From assembly GCA_964494625.1 (NCBI GenBank), contig CAZBRT010000005.1:14621-78620 (forward strand): a stretch of 64,000 nt of DNA. The letters run 5' to 3'. Source of the stretch: UBA2784 sp964494625. Lineage in GTDB: Bacteria; Pseudomonadota; Alphaproteobacteria; Micropepsales; Micropepsaceae. A program made the translations under genes and the position numbers. Under the pieces are notes generated by a model. It made no database searches, was not told the origin of the DNA, and saw only the letters and a program-made list of their open reading frames with translations. This document shows positions 15,175 to 23,715 of this stretch, one piece after another. Every line of letters begins with the position of its first letter. Position 1 is the stretch's first letter.

Positions 15175-16707
15175 ATGATGCGACTCGCTTGCAGGGGGCG
15201 AATGGCCTCGCATGCACTGCACCGTTCGGTGGCAGGCGTGCTTGCCATGATTGCCGCACGCGCGCCCGCGCTCATGCTTGCGCTGGGATTGGCGTTGGCC
15301 GCCCTGCCTCCGTCGGTTTCCACAGCCAGCGCCGACGCCAACGATGCCGCATTGGTGATGGACGCCGAGACCGGCGAGGTCCTCTATACCAGCAACGGAA
15401 ATGAATCGCGCATCCCCGCGTCGCTCACCAAGATGATGACGCTCTATTTGCTGTTCGAGCGCCTGGAGAGTGGCGAGATCAATCTGCGCACGCGCTTCCG
15501 CGCTTCGGCCTATGCCGTTTCGCAGGACCCGACCAAGCTGGACCTTGAAGTCGGCAACACGATCACGGCGGAAGATGCCGTGCGTGCCCTCATTATCCGC
15601 TCGGCCAATGACGTCGCCGTGGTGATCGCCGAGGGAATTGGCGGCACCGAAGAACGCTTCGCCCGCCTGATGACACAGCGTGCCCGCAAGCTCGGCATGA
15701 CGCACACGACATTCTTCAATGCGTCAGGCCTGCCGCATCCGCGCCAGCGCACATCCGCGCGCGACATGGCGATCCTTGCGCGCGCGCTGATGAAGGATTT
15801 TCCGCAGTACTTCCACTATTTCAGCGAAGAGAGCTTCACCTATGGCGGTGTGCTCTATGACACGCACAACAAGCTGGTGACGGATTTTCCCGGCACGAAC
15901 GGCATCAAGACGGGCTACACGCGCGCATCGGGTTTCAACCTGACGTCATCGGTTGAGCGCAATGGCCGCCGCGTGATCGGCGTCATCCTGGGCGGCGCCA
16001 CCGCAAAGGAGCGCGACGCTGACATGCGCGGCATGCTCGACAGCGTGTTCCGCCGCATGGAGGCCGAGCCCGAACTTGTCGCGCTTTATGACGCGGTGCC
16101 TTCGCCACGCGATGCGATCCCCGTTCCGGTTGCCAAGCCGGGTGATGTGCCTGTCGCCATTGCCGCTGCCGAACCGGATCCCGCACCTGTTGCTGGCGAG
16201 GAAACCACGGCCGAAGTCCTTGCTGACATGGCGGAAAGCGAACCTGAAGCCGCCCCCGAACCGGTTGCAGCGGAAGTTGCGGCAATTGTTCCCGTGCGCA
16301 AGCCGGCCGAGGACGTGGCCGAGGGCGTCGCCGTGGCCGCAGTCGAGGAAGCAGCGCCGGGCGTTGAAGACACCGCCGAAGGTGATGGCGGTCCGGTGAC
16401 AAATGTTGCCGCAGTAACGTCGCCTGTCATCGGCGAGGCCGTGCTGCGCACCGGCGATTGGGGCGTTCAGGTTGGCGCCTTCAGCTCACGCGAGCAGGCG
16501 GAAGCCGTGCTGGTCGATGCAAAGGCGCGTTCGGGTGGCCTCTTGTCGGACCGCCAGCAAGTGGTCGCTGCCGTCACCAATCGCGAGGGTCAGACGCTTT
16601 ATCGCGCACGGTACCGCTCGTTTGATCTGGGCGGTGCCCGCAAGGTCTGCGCCGCGTTGACGGACGCGGGCCTCTCCTGCCTGCCCTTCTCCGACGGCGG
16701 CGAATAA
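15175..16707 (+). CDS. D-alanyl-D-alanine carboxypeptidase (S11) with C-terminal SPOR domain
   Basis: A 510-residue penicillin-binding protein of the DacA/DacF type. An N-terminal hydrophobic export segment (MLALGLALAALPPSVSTASA) leads into the S11 domain with SLTK (catalytic Ser-Lys), SAN and KTGYT boxes. A long Pro/Ala/Glu/Val-rich linker (about residues 320-430) is followed by a SPOR domain (GDWGVQVGAFSSREQAEAVL), which binds denuded glycan at division sites. It trims peptidoglycan peptides in the periplasm. Alternative starts at 15145 (GTG) and 15202 exist; 15175 gives a sensible export signal. It abuts the convergent gene's stop with no spacer. Confidence 0.9.
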   Translation: MMRLACRGRMASHALHRSVAGVLAMIAARAPALMLALGLALAALPPSVSTASADANDAALVMDAETGEVLYTSNGNESRIPASLTKMMTLYLLFERLESGEINLRTRFRASAYAVSQDPTKLDLEVGNTITAEDAVRALIIRSANDVAVVIAEGIGGTEERFARLMTQRARKLGMTHTTFFNASGLPHPRQRTSARDMAILARALMKDFPQYFHYFSEESFTYGGVLYDTHNKLVTDFPGTNGIKTGYTRASGFNLTSSVERNGRRVIGVILGGATAKERDADMRGMLDSVFRRMEAEPELVALYDAVPSPRDAIPVPVAKPGDVPVAIAAAEPDPAPVAGEETTAEVLADMAESEPEAAPEPVAAEVAAIVPVRKPAEDVAEGVAVAAVEEAAPGVEDTAEGDGGPVTNVAAVTSPVIGEAVLRTGDWGVQVGAFSSREQAEAVLVDAKARSGGLLSDRQQVVAAVTNREGQTLYRARYRSFDLGGARKVCAALTDAGLSCLPFSDGGE

Positions 16708-17589
16708 TCACTCGCCCAGCAAGACGCGCTGCGCCAGCTTGATCCGCGCCAGTGTTTTCGTTGATCCGCCCGATGCACCGCCCGCCAGTTTGACGGCGCG
16801 CTCATAGGCGTTCCGGATGCGCGCGGGATCGTTCGTTTCAAGGATACCCAGGACCGAGTACGCCTGTCCGCGCGTCATGCCCTCAAGGCTTTCTGGCCCC
16901 TGGATCCGGACGGGCGCGACGTCGCGCGTTCTTTCCGGCACAGGTGCATTGCGCGCAAGCGTGCCGGCCTGTGTCGTTGAAGCTGGACGCCAGCGCTGGC
17001 CTTCCTGCGCAGGCGCTTCTGGTTGAGGCGCCTGTGACTGACCCGCCTGTGGCCGCGACACCGGCGACTTTGGCACGGGCGGCACATTCGATACATGCGG
17101 AACCGCCGTCGCCTCTTCAAGATGCGGCCGAGCATGCGCGATCCACGCGCGAAGGGCTTTCTCGGTAAACCGGTCCTCGCGGCCAAACTGGTCGAGGAGC
17201 ACGATAAGCTCTCGGTCACTCAGCTTGCCGAGCGTCCGGCCGGCGAAATTGCCGTCCAGCACGTTGCCGGTCAGATCGCCGCCTTGTCCAAACTCCCTGA
17301 TCTCGAGCCAGGTCGAGCGGAAGATGCGTGTGCCCTGCGCGCTGTCGCCCTCGTCTGCATCGCTCCGGGCCTTCGCGTTTCGGGCGGACGAACGGACAAA
17401 AAAATGGATGGCGAAAATCCCGCCAATCAAGAGGATGAACGACATGCTGATGCGGGAGGAGCCGCCCAGATTGCCGATGAAAAGGATCACAAGAAAAATC
17501 AGAAGCGCGCTAAGGGCTCCGCTGCCTGCAAAGCCCCGGTACGGGTCGTTCCGGTTGTGCCGATTGGGATCGTTGCCGTCATCGCTCAT
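16708..17589 (-). CDS. Membrane protein with degenerate J-like C-terminal domain
   Basis: A 293-residue unfamiliar protein. Two membrane segments lie near the N-terminus (ALSALLIFLVILFIGNLG; SFILLIGGIFAIHFFV). A middle domain (TWLEIREFGQGGDLTGNVLDG...) and a Pro/Gln/Ala-rich linker follow. The last 55 residues (GQAYSVLGILETNDPARIRNAYERAVKLAGG...LARIKLAQRVLL) pattern-match a J-domain (YxVLG...IR.AY) but have no His-Pro-Asp, so Hsp70 stimulation is unlikely. It lies 29 bases downstream of mipZ on the same strand, so the two may be co-expressed. The function is unknown. Confidence 0.6.
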   Translation of the reverse strand: MSDDGNDPNRHNRNDPYRGFAGSGALSALLIFLVILFIGNLGGSSRISMSFILLIGGIFAIHFFVRSSARNAKARSDADEGDSAQGTRIFRSTWLEIREFGQGGDLTGNVLDGNFAGRTLGKLSDRELIVLLDQFGREDRFTEKALRAWIAHARPHLEEATAVPHVSNVPPVPKSPVSRPQAGQSQAPQPEAPAQEGQRWRPASTTQAGTLARNAPVPERTRDVAPVRIQGPESLEGMTRGQAYSVLGILETNDPARIRNAYERAVKLAGGASGGSTKTLARIKLAQRVLLGE

Positions 17590-17618
17590 TTGCTGTCACC
17601 GCCAATGAGCGGGTCCTT

Positions 17619-18545
17619 TCACGATGTCTGGGCAAAGAGTGGCAATTTCTCATCGCTGGTGCTGGCGGTCGGTTCTTCCGCGCGCACGGTTTCGGCCGGA
17701 ACGGTGCCCGGCAGTTTGAGCGCGGCCATCAACTCCCGCACCTCTTGCCGCGCGGCGACATGGCTGACCGAAACCTTGAACCCGGGGTTCACGTCGGTCA
17801 GGTCCATGAGTGTCAGCCCCAGCGGGAACAATTCGCGATAGATCACGCGCTCGCCAAAGCCCGGCGCGATGCGGAAGCCGATGCGCGTCGAAAGCGCCTG
17901 AAGCACGTCACCGACCCGCCTCTTGTTGCGGGCGTCGACCCCGGAGATGCGGTTGCGCAGCACCACCCAGTCGAGCGGCGTGCGCCGCTCCATCGCCCGG
18001 CGCTTGCGGCTTTCCCAGACCATCTCGGCATAGAGGCTGGGGCGCGTGACCTTGAACGAGACGGGATCAATCGTGCCCATCAGGTCGAAATCGACAAAGC
18101 TGTCGTTGATGGGCGTCACCAGCGTGTCGGCAGCCTCGTGCCCCTGACGGGCCAGGAACGTGTCGGCGCCCGGCGTGTCGATCAGGATGAAGTCGCTTTT
18201 CCAGGCGGCGGCAAGCGCCTCCTCAAAGCGCATGCGTTCGTCGGCTTCGCCCTCGTCAGAACTGCGGTGCTTCGAACGCTCGACCACAATGCTGAGTGGC
18301 TGCGGCACGCTTTGCCCTGTCCGTTCAACCCATTGCCGCCGGTTTTCCATGTAGCGCATGAGACTGCGCTGGCGACCGTCGAGGTCGATGATGGCAACCG
18401 CCTTGCCCATGCGCATCAGCGAGACGGCGATGTGCATGGCTGTGGTCGATTTGCCCGTGCCGCCCTTCTCGTTGCCGATCGAAAGGATATAGGGCCGCCC
18501 GGAAACGGGCGTCGGACCTTGCGGAAAAAACGAGTTGACCACCAT
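17619..18545 (-). CDS. mipZ: Division-plane positioning ATPase MipZ
   Basis: A 308-residue ParA/MinD-type ATPase that forms gradients from the ParB-bound origin regions and inhibits FtsZ. It has the deviant Walker A (NEKGGTGKSTTAMH), AIIDLDGRQRSLMRYMENR, Walker B-like FILIDTPGAD and the MipZ-typical LDWVVLRNRISGVDARNKRRVGDVL and ERVIYRELFPLGLTLMDL. I start at ATG 18545; an in-frame ATG at 18569 adds eight residues. Ordered tandem with the J-like membrane protein gene downstream. Confidence 0.93.
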   Translation of the reverse strand: MVVNSFFPQGPTPVSGRPYILSIGNEKGGTGKSTTAMHIAVSLMRMGKAVAIIDLDGRQRSLMRYMENRRQWVERTGQSVPQPLSIVVERSKHRSSDEGEADERMRFEEALAAAWKSDFILIDTPGADTFLARQGHEAADTLVTPINDSFVDFDLMGTIDPVSFKVTRPSLYAEMVWESRKRRAMERRTPLDWVVLRNRISGVDARNKRRVGDVLQALSTRIGFRIAPGFGERVIYRELFPLGLTLMDLTDVNPGFKVSVSHVAARQEVRELMAALKLPGTVPAETVRAEEPTASTSDEKLPLFAQTS

Positions 18546-18625
18546 GACGCCCCAACCTGCCACCAACATGGCCCCGACATGGCCCCATAAGGCCCCATGC
18601 CGGGCGAATCCCTGTGGCCGGGAGC

Positions 18626-21600
18626 CTAGCCGTCCCCGCTCATTGAAAGAAGTGAGGCGTTCCCCCCGGAGGCAGTCGTATTGGTCGTGAGCGTCCGCTC
18701 CACGGCAAAGCGCGGCAGATAATGGGGCCCGCCCGCCTTGGGACCGGTCCCCGAAAGACCTTCGCCGCCAAAGGGCTGCACGCCCACAACCGCGCCGATC
18801 TGGTTGCGGTTGACATAAAGGTTCCCGACCCGCGCCCGCCCGGCGATGAAGGCCGCCGTTTCCTCGATGCGCGTATGGATACCCAGCGTCAGACCATAGC
18901 CGCTGGCATTGATCTGGTCGCAGACTTGGGAAAGTTCGCCCGCCTTCCAGGTGATGACATGAAGGATCGGCCCGAAAATCTCGTGGGGCAGGACCGACAG
19001 CGAGGGGATCGCATAGGCGCGCGGCGCAAAGAAATGGCCATTCTCCGTGCCTGCCCCAAGCCTGGCGGCGCGGATGAGCCGTCCTTCCTTTTCCATGCGC
19101 GCAGCATGTGCGTTCAGCATGGCCAAAGCCGCCTCGTCGATCACCGGACCGATGTCGGTTGAAAGCGCCATGGGATCGGCGATCACAAGATCGGCCAGCG
19201 CCCCGGCGAGAAGATCAAGCACGCGCGGCGCGATATCCTCCTGCAGAAAGAGCACGCGCAGGGCCGAACAACGCTGACCGGCGCTGTCGAAAGCCGAAGC
19301 GGTCACATCGCGCACCACCTGCTCGGGCAATGCGGTGGAATCGACGATCATGGCGTTGAGGCCGCCGGTTTCCGCAATCAGCGTTGCAATCGGTCCGTCG
19401 CGACCGGCGAGCGTGCGCGCGATGATGCGGGCCGTTTCGGTCGAGCCGGTAAAGGCAACCCCTGACACCATGGGATTTGAGACAAGGGCCGCGCCCACTT
19501 CCGCGCCTTCTCCCGGCAGGAAGTGAAGCACCGACCCCGGAACACCGGCATCATGCAGCACGCGGATGACGGCGGCCGCGGCCAATGGTGTCTGCTCGGC
19601 GGGTTTGGCGACGACGCTGTTGCCGGCAGCAAGTGCTGCAGCGATCTGGCCCGCGAAAATCGCAACCGGAAAATTCCAGGGCGCGATGCAGGCAAAGACG
19701 CCCCGGCCATGCAGGCTCAGCTCGTTGCGTTCGCCCGTAGGTCCGGGCATCAGCATCGGCGCCTCGAAATGCGCGCGGGCCTCTTGCGCATAATAGCGCA
19801 GGAAGTCGATGGCCTCGCGCACGTCGGCCTGAGCGTTGGGAATGGATTTGCCCGCCTCGCGCACGCACAATGCCATCAGATGCGGCATCCGCGCTTCCAT
19901 GAGGTCGGCAGCCTTCTCAAGGATGGCGGCACGCTTGGCGCCACCCAGCCGGTCCCAGGCGTCTTGATGTTTGGCCGCACTGGCAACGGCCATGGCCGCA
20001 TCTTCGCGGCGCGCGAGAATGACAGAACCGACCACGCGGCGGCGGTCGGACGGATCGCGCACTTCAATGGCGGTGCCTTTCACGGCCACGCCATCAATGA
20101 CAGGCGCCGCGATTTGGGGGCCCTTCAAGCTTTCTTCCATCGCTGCCAGAAGCGGCCCAGACTGCGCCGGATCGCTGAGCACGATCCCCTTGGCAGCCTT
20201 GCGCGGCGCATAGATCGCGCGCGGCTCGGGAATTCTCGGATGCGGTTTGGGATCGGTCATGGCGAGGTGCTCGATCGGATCAGCGATGATGGCATCAATC
20301 GGCGCGTCTTCGTCGGCGAGGCGATTGACAAAACTTGTATTGGCACCGTTCTCAAGCAGGCGGCGCACGAGATAGGCAAGCAGGTCCTCATGCGTGCCGA
20401 CCGGCGCATAGATGCGGCAGGCCTCGCCCATACGGTCCGGCCCTGTCACCCGGTCATAAAGGGCAACGCCCATGCCGTGCAGGCGCTGGAATTCGTAACG
20501 CTGCGGATTGCCGCCCGTTGCACTGTGTGGCGGCGCATTGCCTTCGGCCAGCATGCGGACCGCAGCCAGCGTGTGGGCATTATGCGTTGCAAATTGCGGA
20601 TAGATCGTCCCCGGCGCCGCCAGCAAGCGCTTGGCACATGCAAGATACGAAACATCGGTCGCCGTCTTGCGGGTGAAGACGGGATAGCCGGAAAGCCCCT
20701 GCTCCTGCGCGCGCTTGATCTCGCTGTCCCAATAGGCGCCTTTGACAAGGCGCACCGGAATGTTGCGCCGCGCGCGCGCCGCCAGATCAATCAGCCAGTC
20801 AACGACCAATGTGGCGCGCTTTTGATAGGCCTGAACGGCAAGGCCAAGCCCATCCCAGCCGGCAAGTGCAGGATGCAGCGAAAGCGCCTCAACAATGTCG
20901 AGCATGAGGTCCAGGCGGTCGGCTTCCTCGGCATCAATGGTAAGCCCGATGAACATTTCTTTGGCCGACACCGCCAGTTCAACCAGTTGCGGCAGGAGAT
21001 CCCGCATCACCTGATCGCGCTGCACCCATTCGTAACGCGGATGAAGGGCCGAGAGCTTGATCGAGATCGACGGACGCGCTGTTACTGCCTGATCGGCGCC
21101 GCGCGGTCCTGCCGCCTTGGCCATTTCGCCCATTGCATCGCGATAGGACTGGAGATAGCGCGCAGCATCCGCACGCGTATAGGCCGCCTCGCCCAGCATG
21201 TCGAAGGAGTGGCGGAACCCGCGCTTTTCGGCATCGCGCGCGCGCGACAGCGCTTCGCGGATCGTGCGTCCCAGAACAAACTGCCCGCCCATGATGCGCA
21301 TGGCATAGGCAACGGCCTGCCGGATCACCGGCTCGCCCGAGCGCTGCACAAGCTTGCGCAAGATGCCGCCCAAACGCTTGTCCGCTTCACCCCAGCTGAC
21401 GATGCGGCCCGTCAGCATCAACCCCCAGGTCGAGGCATTGACGAACATGCTGTCCGACTTGCCGCGATGGGCGCGCCAGTCGGCGCCGCCGATCTTGTCC
21501 TTGATGAGAAGGTCGGCCGTGTCCGCATCCGGCACGCGCAGGAACGCCTCGGCAAGACACATGAGGGCAACGCCCTCCTCGCTCGTCAGCGCGTATTCCT

Positions 21601-21805
21601 GCAGGAAGGCGTCCAGCGTGCCGCGCTCGTGCTTGTTGGCGCGCACCTCGGCCACAAGCTGGCGCGCGAGCCCTGCCACCTTGCCTTGCTGTGTGGGCGA
21701 GAGGCGGGCTTCCGCGATCAAACGCTCAACCAGCGGACCCTCGGGCGCGAGGTGGAGGTCCGCAAGGCGCTGGCGTATCGGGTCATGTCGCATGGGCGCA
21801 TACAT
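18626..21805 (-). CDS. putA: Bifunctional proline dehydrogenase / L-glutamate-gamma-semialdehyde dehydrogenase
   Basis: A 1059-residue enzyme oxidising proline to glutamate with substrate channelling. The N-terminal half is the FAD-dependent PRODH barrel (SISIKLSALHPRYEW, LVKGAYWDSEIKRAQE, ATHNAHTLAAV, RIYAPVGTHEDLLAYLVRRLLENGANTSFVNR). The C-terminal half is an aldehyde dehydrogenase (APWNFPVAIF, FTGSTETARII, catalytic Glu in AETGGLNAMIV, catalytic Cys in SAGQRCSALRV, EIFGPILHV). No ribbon-helix-helix DNA-binding domain precedes the PRODH part, so it is the catalytic-only short type and cannot self-regulate as in E. coli. Start ATG 21805; 21793 is an alternative. Confidence 0.95.
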   Translation of the reverse strand: MYAPMRHDPIRQRLADLHLAPEGPLVERLIAEARLSPTQQGKVAGLARQLVAEVRANKHERGTLDAFLQEYALTSEEGVALMCLAEAFLRVPDADTADLLIKDKIGGADWRAHRGKSDSMFVNASTWGLMLTGRIVSWGEADKRLGGILRKLVQRSGEPVIRQAVAYAMRIMGGQFVLGRTIREALSRARDAEKRGFRHSFDMLGEAAYTRADAARYLQSYRDAMGEMAKAAGPRGADQAVTARPSISIKLSALHPRYEWVQRDQVMRDLLPQLVELAVSAKEMFIGLTIDAEEADRLDLMLDIVEALSLHPALAGWDGLGLAVQAYQKRATLVVDWLIDLAARARRNIPVRLVKGAYWDSEIKRAQEQGLSGYPVFTRKTATDVSYLACAKRLLAAPGTIYPQFATHNAHTLAAVRMLAEGNAPPHSATGGNPQRYEFQRLHGMGVALYDRVTGPDRMGEACRIYAPVGTHEDLLAYLVRRLLENGANTSFVNRLADEDAPIDAIIADPIEHLAMTDPKPHPRIPEPRAIYAPRKAAKGIVLSDPAQSGPLLAAMEESLKGPQIAAPVIDGVAVKGTAIEVRDPSDRRRVVGSVILARREDAAMAVASAAKHQDAWDRLGGAKRAAILEKAADLMEARMPHLMALCVREAGKSIPNAQADVREAIDFLRYYAQEARAHFEAPMLMPGPTGERNELSLHGRGVFACIAPWNFPVAIFAGQIAAALAAGNSVVAKPAEQTPLAAAAVIRVLHDAGVPGSVLHFLPGEGAEVGAALVSNPMVSGVAFTGSTETARIIARTLAGRDGPIATLIAETGGLNAMIVDSTALPEQVVRDVTASAFDSAGQRCSALRVLFLQEDIAPRVLDLLAGALADLVIADPMALSTDIGPVIDEAALAMLNAHAARMEKEGRLIRAARLGAGTENGHFFAPRAYAIPSLSVLPHEIFGPILHVITWKAGELSQVCDQINASGYGLTLGIHTRIEETAAFIAGRARVGNLYVNRNQIGAVVGVQPFGGEGLSGTGPKAGGPHYLPRFAVERTLTTNTTASGGNASLLSMSGDG

Positions 21806-21896
21806 GGCCAAAACACGCGGCCTCCGCAAGGGTGACAAGCCCATGTTGCAATGCCATAGATGCGGCCGATGGTCAGCGCGAGAAGGCACCTCCCCG

Positions 21897-22781
21897 ATGT
21901 CGCCACCGATCAAGCCCGCCGCCTTGCCAAGCCTTGCCGGTATCCCGGTGGCCCGCACGGTCCACGAGCTGCGCCGCCAGATCGCGCAGGCCCGTCTGGC
22001 CCACCGGAAAATCGGCTTTGTGCCGACCATGGGCGCCCTGCACGAGGGACACGTATCGCTGGCCCGCATTGCGCGCGCGCGCGACGCCTTTGTCGTTGTC
22101 AGCATTTTTGTAAACCCGGCCCAGTTCGCGCCGACAGAAGATTTCAATCGCTACCCGCGAACCGAAGAGGATGACGCGACCAGGCTGCGGATGGCCGAGG
22201 CCTGCGACCTTCTGTTCGTGCCCGCCGCTGCTGAAATGTACCCCAAGGGCTTTGCGACCTCGGTTGCCGTAGGCGGCCCCTCCGAAGAGCTTGAAACCGA
22301 TTTCCGCCCGCATTTCTTTGGCGGCGTGGCAACGGTCGTGACCAAACTCCTCACGCAGGTTGCTCCCGACTTCGCGGTTTTCGGCGAGAAGGATTATCAG
22401 CAGCTTCTGGTCATCAAGCGTCTGGTGGCCGATCTCAATCTGCCGGTGGAAATCCTGCCCGGCTTCACCGTGCGCGAAGCCGATGGTCTCGCGATGTCAT
22501 CGCGCAACGCCTATCTCTCGGCGGAGGAGCGTGCGACCGCCGCCGCCATGAACCGGGTGCTGGCCGAGGTCGCCAAGGCCGCGCGCAAGGGCATGGACCT
22601 GCGCGAAGCCGAGAAAATGGGGGAGGAAGCCCTTCTCGCCGCCGGCTTCCAGAAAGTTGACTATGTGGCGATCCGCGACGCCGCTACCCTTGCCCGCATT
22701 ACCAGGCTGGACGGCCCTGCCCGCGTGCTGGCCGCAGCCCATCTGGGCAAGACGCGGCTGATTGATAATCTGGCGATGTGA
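21897..22781 (+). CDS. panC: Pantothenate synthetase
   Basis: A 294-residue enzyme joining pantoate and beta-alanine with ATP. The PTMGALHEGHVSLARIAR segment carries the HxGH nucleotide motif. SIFVNPAQFAPTEDFNRYPR, FGEKDYQQLLVIKRLV, VREADGLAMSSRNAYLS and the final DNLAM complete the family pattern. Start ATG 21897 follows GAGAAGG; a longer open frame upstream overlaps putA antisense and is not believed. panB is not adjacent in this window. The region after its stop is the start of a rearranged patch. Confidence 0.95.
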   Translation: MSPPIKPAALPSLAGIPVARTVHELRRQIAQARLAHRKIGFVPTMGALHEGHVSLARIARARDAFVVVSIFVNPAQFAPTEDFNRYPRTEEDDATRLRMAEACDLLFVPAAAEMYPKGFATSVAVGGPSEELETDFRPHFFGGVATVVTKLLTQVAPDFAVFGEKDYQQLLVIKRLVADLNLPVEILPGFTVREADGLAMSSRNAYLSAEERATAAAMNRVLAEVAKAARKGMDLREAEKMGEEALLAAGFQKVDYVAIRDAATLARITRLDGPARVLAAAHLGKTRLIDNLAM

Positions 22782-22797
22782 CCGCATCGGAGGCGCA

Positions 22798-22875
22798 ATG
22801 GCCCGCAAGATGATCGAGGTTGAAAACGTCAATCATCCCGGCCATTTCGCGCGCGTGAAAGTCGCAAACCGCTGA
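22798..22875 (+). pseudogene. Truncated N-terminal remnant of a small conserved protein (DUF6958-like)
   Basis: A GGAGG ribosome site and ATG open a frame that stops after 25 codons. The product (MARKMIEVENVNHPG... ) looks like the first part of a small alphaproteobacterial protein whose N-terminus reads IEVENVN.PG...RV, which I believe is DUF6958; the remainder, normally about 70-90 residues more, is missing. A decayed fragment at the edge of the inserted patch is the simplest reading. Family assignment is from memory of the motif and is uncertain. Confidence 0.4.
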
Positions 22876-22940
22876 GATGGCGAAGGGCGTGAGGCAGGTC
22901 ATTTCAGGCGTCCGCGAGGTTCCTCACCAGCAGGTTGCAC

Positions 22941-23432
22941 ATGCCAAAGGAAAACGAATTTTTGGGGATCAAGTGCCGCTTCGAGCCGGTCGATTTCTAT
23001 AGTTCTATGTTTGGGCGCTACGTAGATGGGGGCATCGGCTGCTTCGACATGAATGGGCCGAGTCCGTTTCGGGGTGGAACAGGTGGCGGCGGCGTCACGA
23101 TTGACGGAACCATGATCCTCGATTGGGCTGAAGATGGCACATTGACCTGTGTCGAGACGTTCCTCCTTCTCAGGTCTCGCTACTTTCGGATGGAGGCCCT
23201 GCCGATCATTCGCGAGGGTGGCTATCATCGCGCGATACTCGAGACGAAAAACCTGCGCCCCGAGATTGAGGACAAAGAGATTATCGAGACAGGAGAGAAT
23301 GGCATGCTCGACTTCCGCTTCGTCGTGCGGGAGGTCGACAAGACGGTGAAACTGGGCGACTTCATCTGGGCGCTGGTAGCGGATGGTCTTCTGATCGGCT
23401 TCCGCTTCGATTTCCGGCCGCTGATGACTTGA
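22941..23432 (+). CDS. Hypothetical protein
   Basis: A 163-residue soluble protein of unknown family. It is rich in charged and aromatic residues (FEPVDFYSSMFGRYVDGG, RSRYFRMEALPIIREGG, LLIGFRFDFRPL) with a glycine run near residue 47. Composition looks like a real protein, and the opposite frame does not. The ribosome site is weak (AGG 7 bases upstream); TTG 22935 is an alternative start. Local base composition is lower in GC than flanking genes, and the gene ends six bases before a tandem repeat and inverted repeat, suggesting acquired DNA. Confidence 0.55.
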   Translation: MPKENEFLGIKCRFEPVDFYSSMFGRYVDGGIGCFDMNGPSPFRGGTGGGGVTIDGTMILDWAEDGTLTCVETFLLLRSRYFRMEALPIIREGGYHRAILETKNLRPEIEDKEIIETGENGMLDFRFVVREVDKTVKLGDFIWALVADGLLIGFRFDFRPLMT

Positions 23433-23437
23433 CCGAG

Positions 23438-23506
23438 ACCCTATTTCGGACCCTATTTCGGTGACAGTGCACTTAACTCCCCGAATTAAGTGCACTGTCA
23501 CCGAAA
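23438..23506. repeat. 12-bp tandem duplication fused to a perfect 21-bp inverted repeat
   Basis: ACCCTATTTCGG occurs twice head to tail (23438-23449, 23450-23461). Overlapping the second copy is a perfect inverted repeat: TTTCGGTGACAGTGCACTTAA at 23456-23476 and its reverse complement at 23486-23506, separated by CTCCCCGAA. The GGTGACAGTGCACTTAA core resembles dispersed palindromes that I recall near REP-associated tyrosine transposases, but no transposase is present here. Confidence 0.8.
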
Positions 23507-23529
23507 TTCACGGTCACCGAAGTTCACAG

Positions 23530-23620
23530 CAACCCCAAACTCGCCAGTTCCGCGCGCAGGGCTTCGGGCAAATTGCGGTCAGAGCCCTTCAGATCAGGCG
23601 GGGCGTCTTTGGCTGCAAGA
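23530..23620 (-). pseudogene. Displaced 3' end of the DUF1489 gene
   Basis: This stretch is about 91% identical to 25181-25271, the 3' end of the intact DUF1489 gene, in the same orientation. Read on the minus strand it encodes DAPPDLKGSDRNLPEALRAE followed by the same final residues and its own TGA stop. The differences near the end are synonymous, and this copy uses GC-rich codons (GCC, CTG, CGC, GCG) where the intact gene has GCG, TTG, CGA, GCA. It therefore looks like the original chromosomal end, cut off from its gene by the 1.65-kb insertion. Confidence 0.75.
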
Positions 23621-23715
23621 GGGTCAGAATTGTTTCGGCCAGGGAAGCTTTCAAGTGAGTGCCGATATGGCCATTTGTGCGCTCAAAATCTCATCAATCC
23701 AACATGTAACGGCCT

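Noticed and set aside
19523..21835. A 770-codon open frame on the plus strand across putA
   Set aside because: Same reason: antisense shadow of a clear putA gene, with composition unlike a protein.
22899..23501. A 200-codon minus-strand frame opposite the hypothetical gene at 22941
   Set aside because: It begins inside the 21-bp inverted repeat and its composition is poorer than that of the plus-strand frame. I kept only the plus-strand gene, at moderate confidence.
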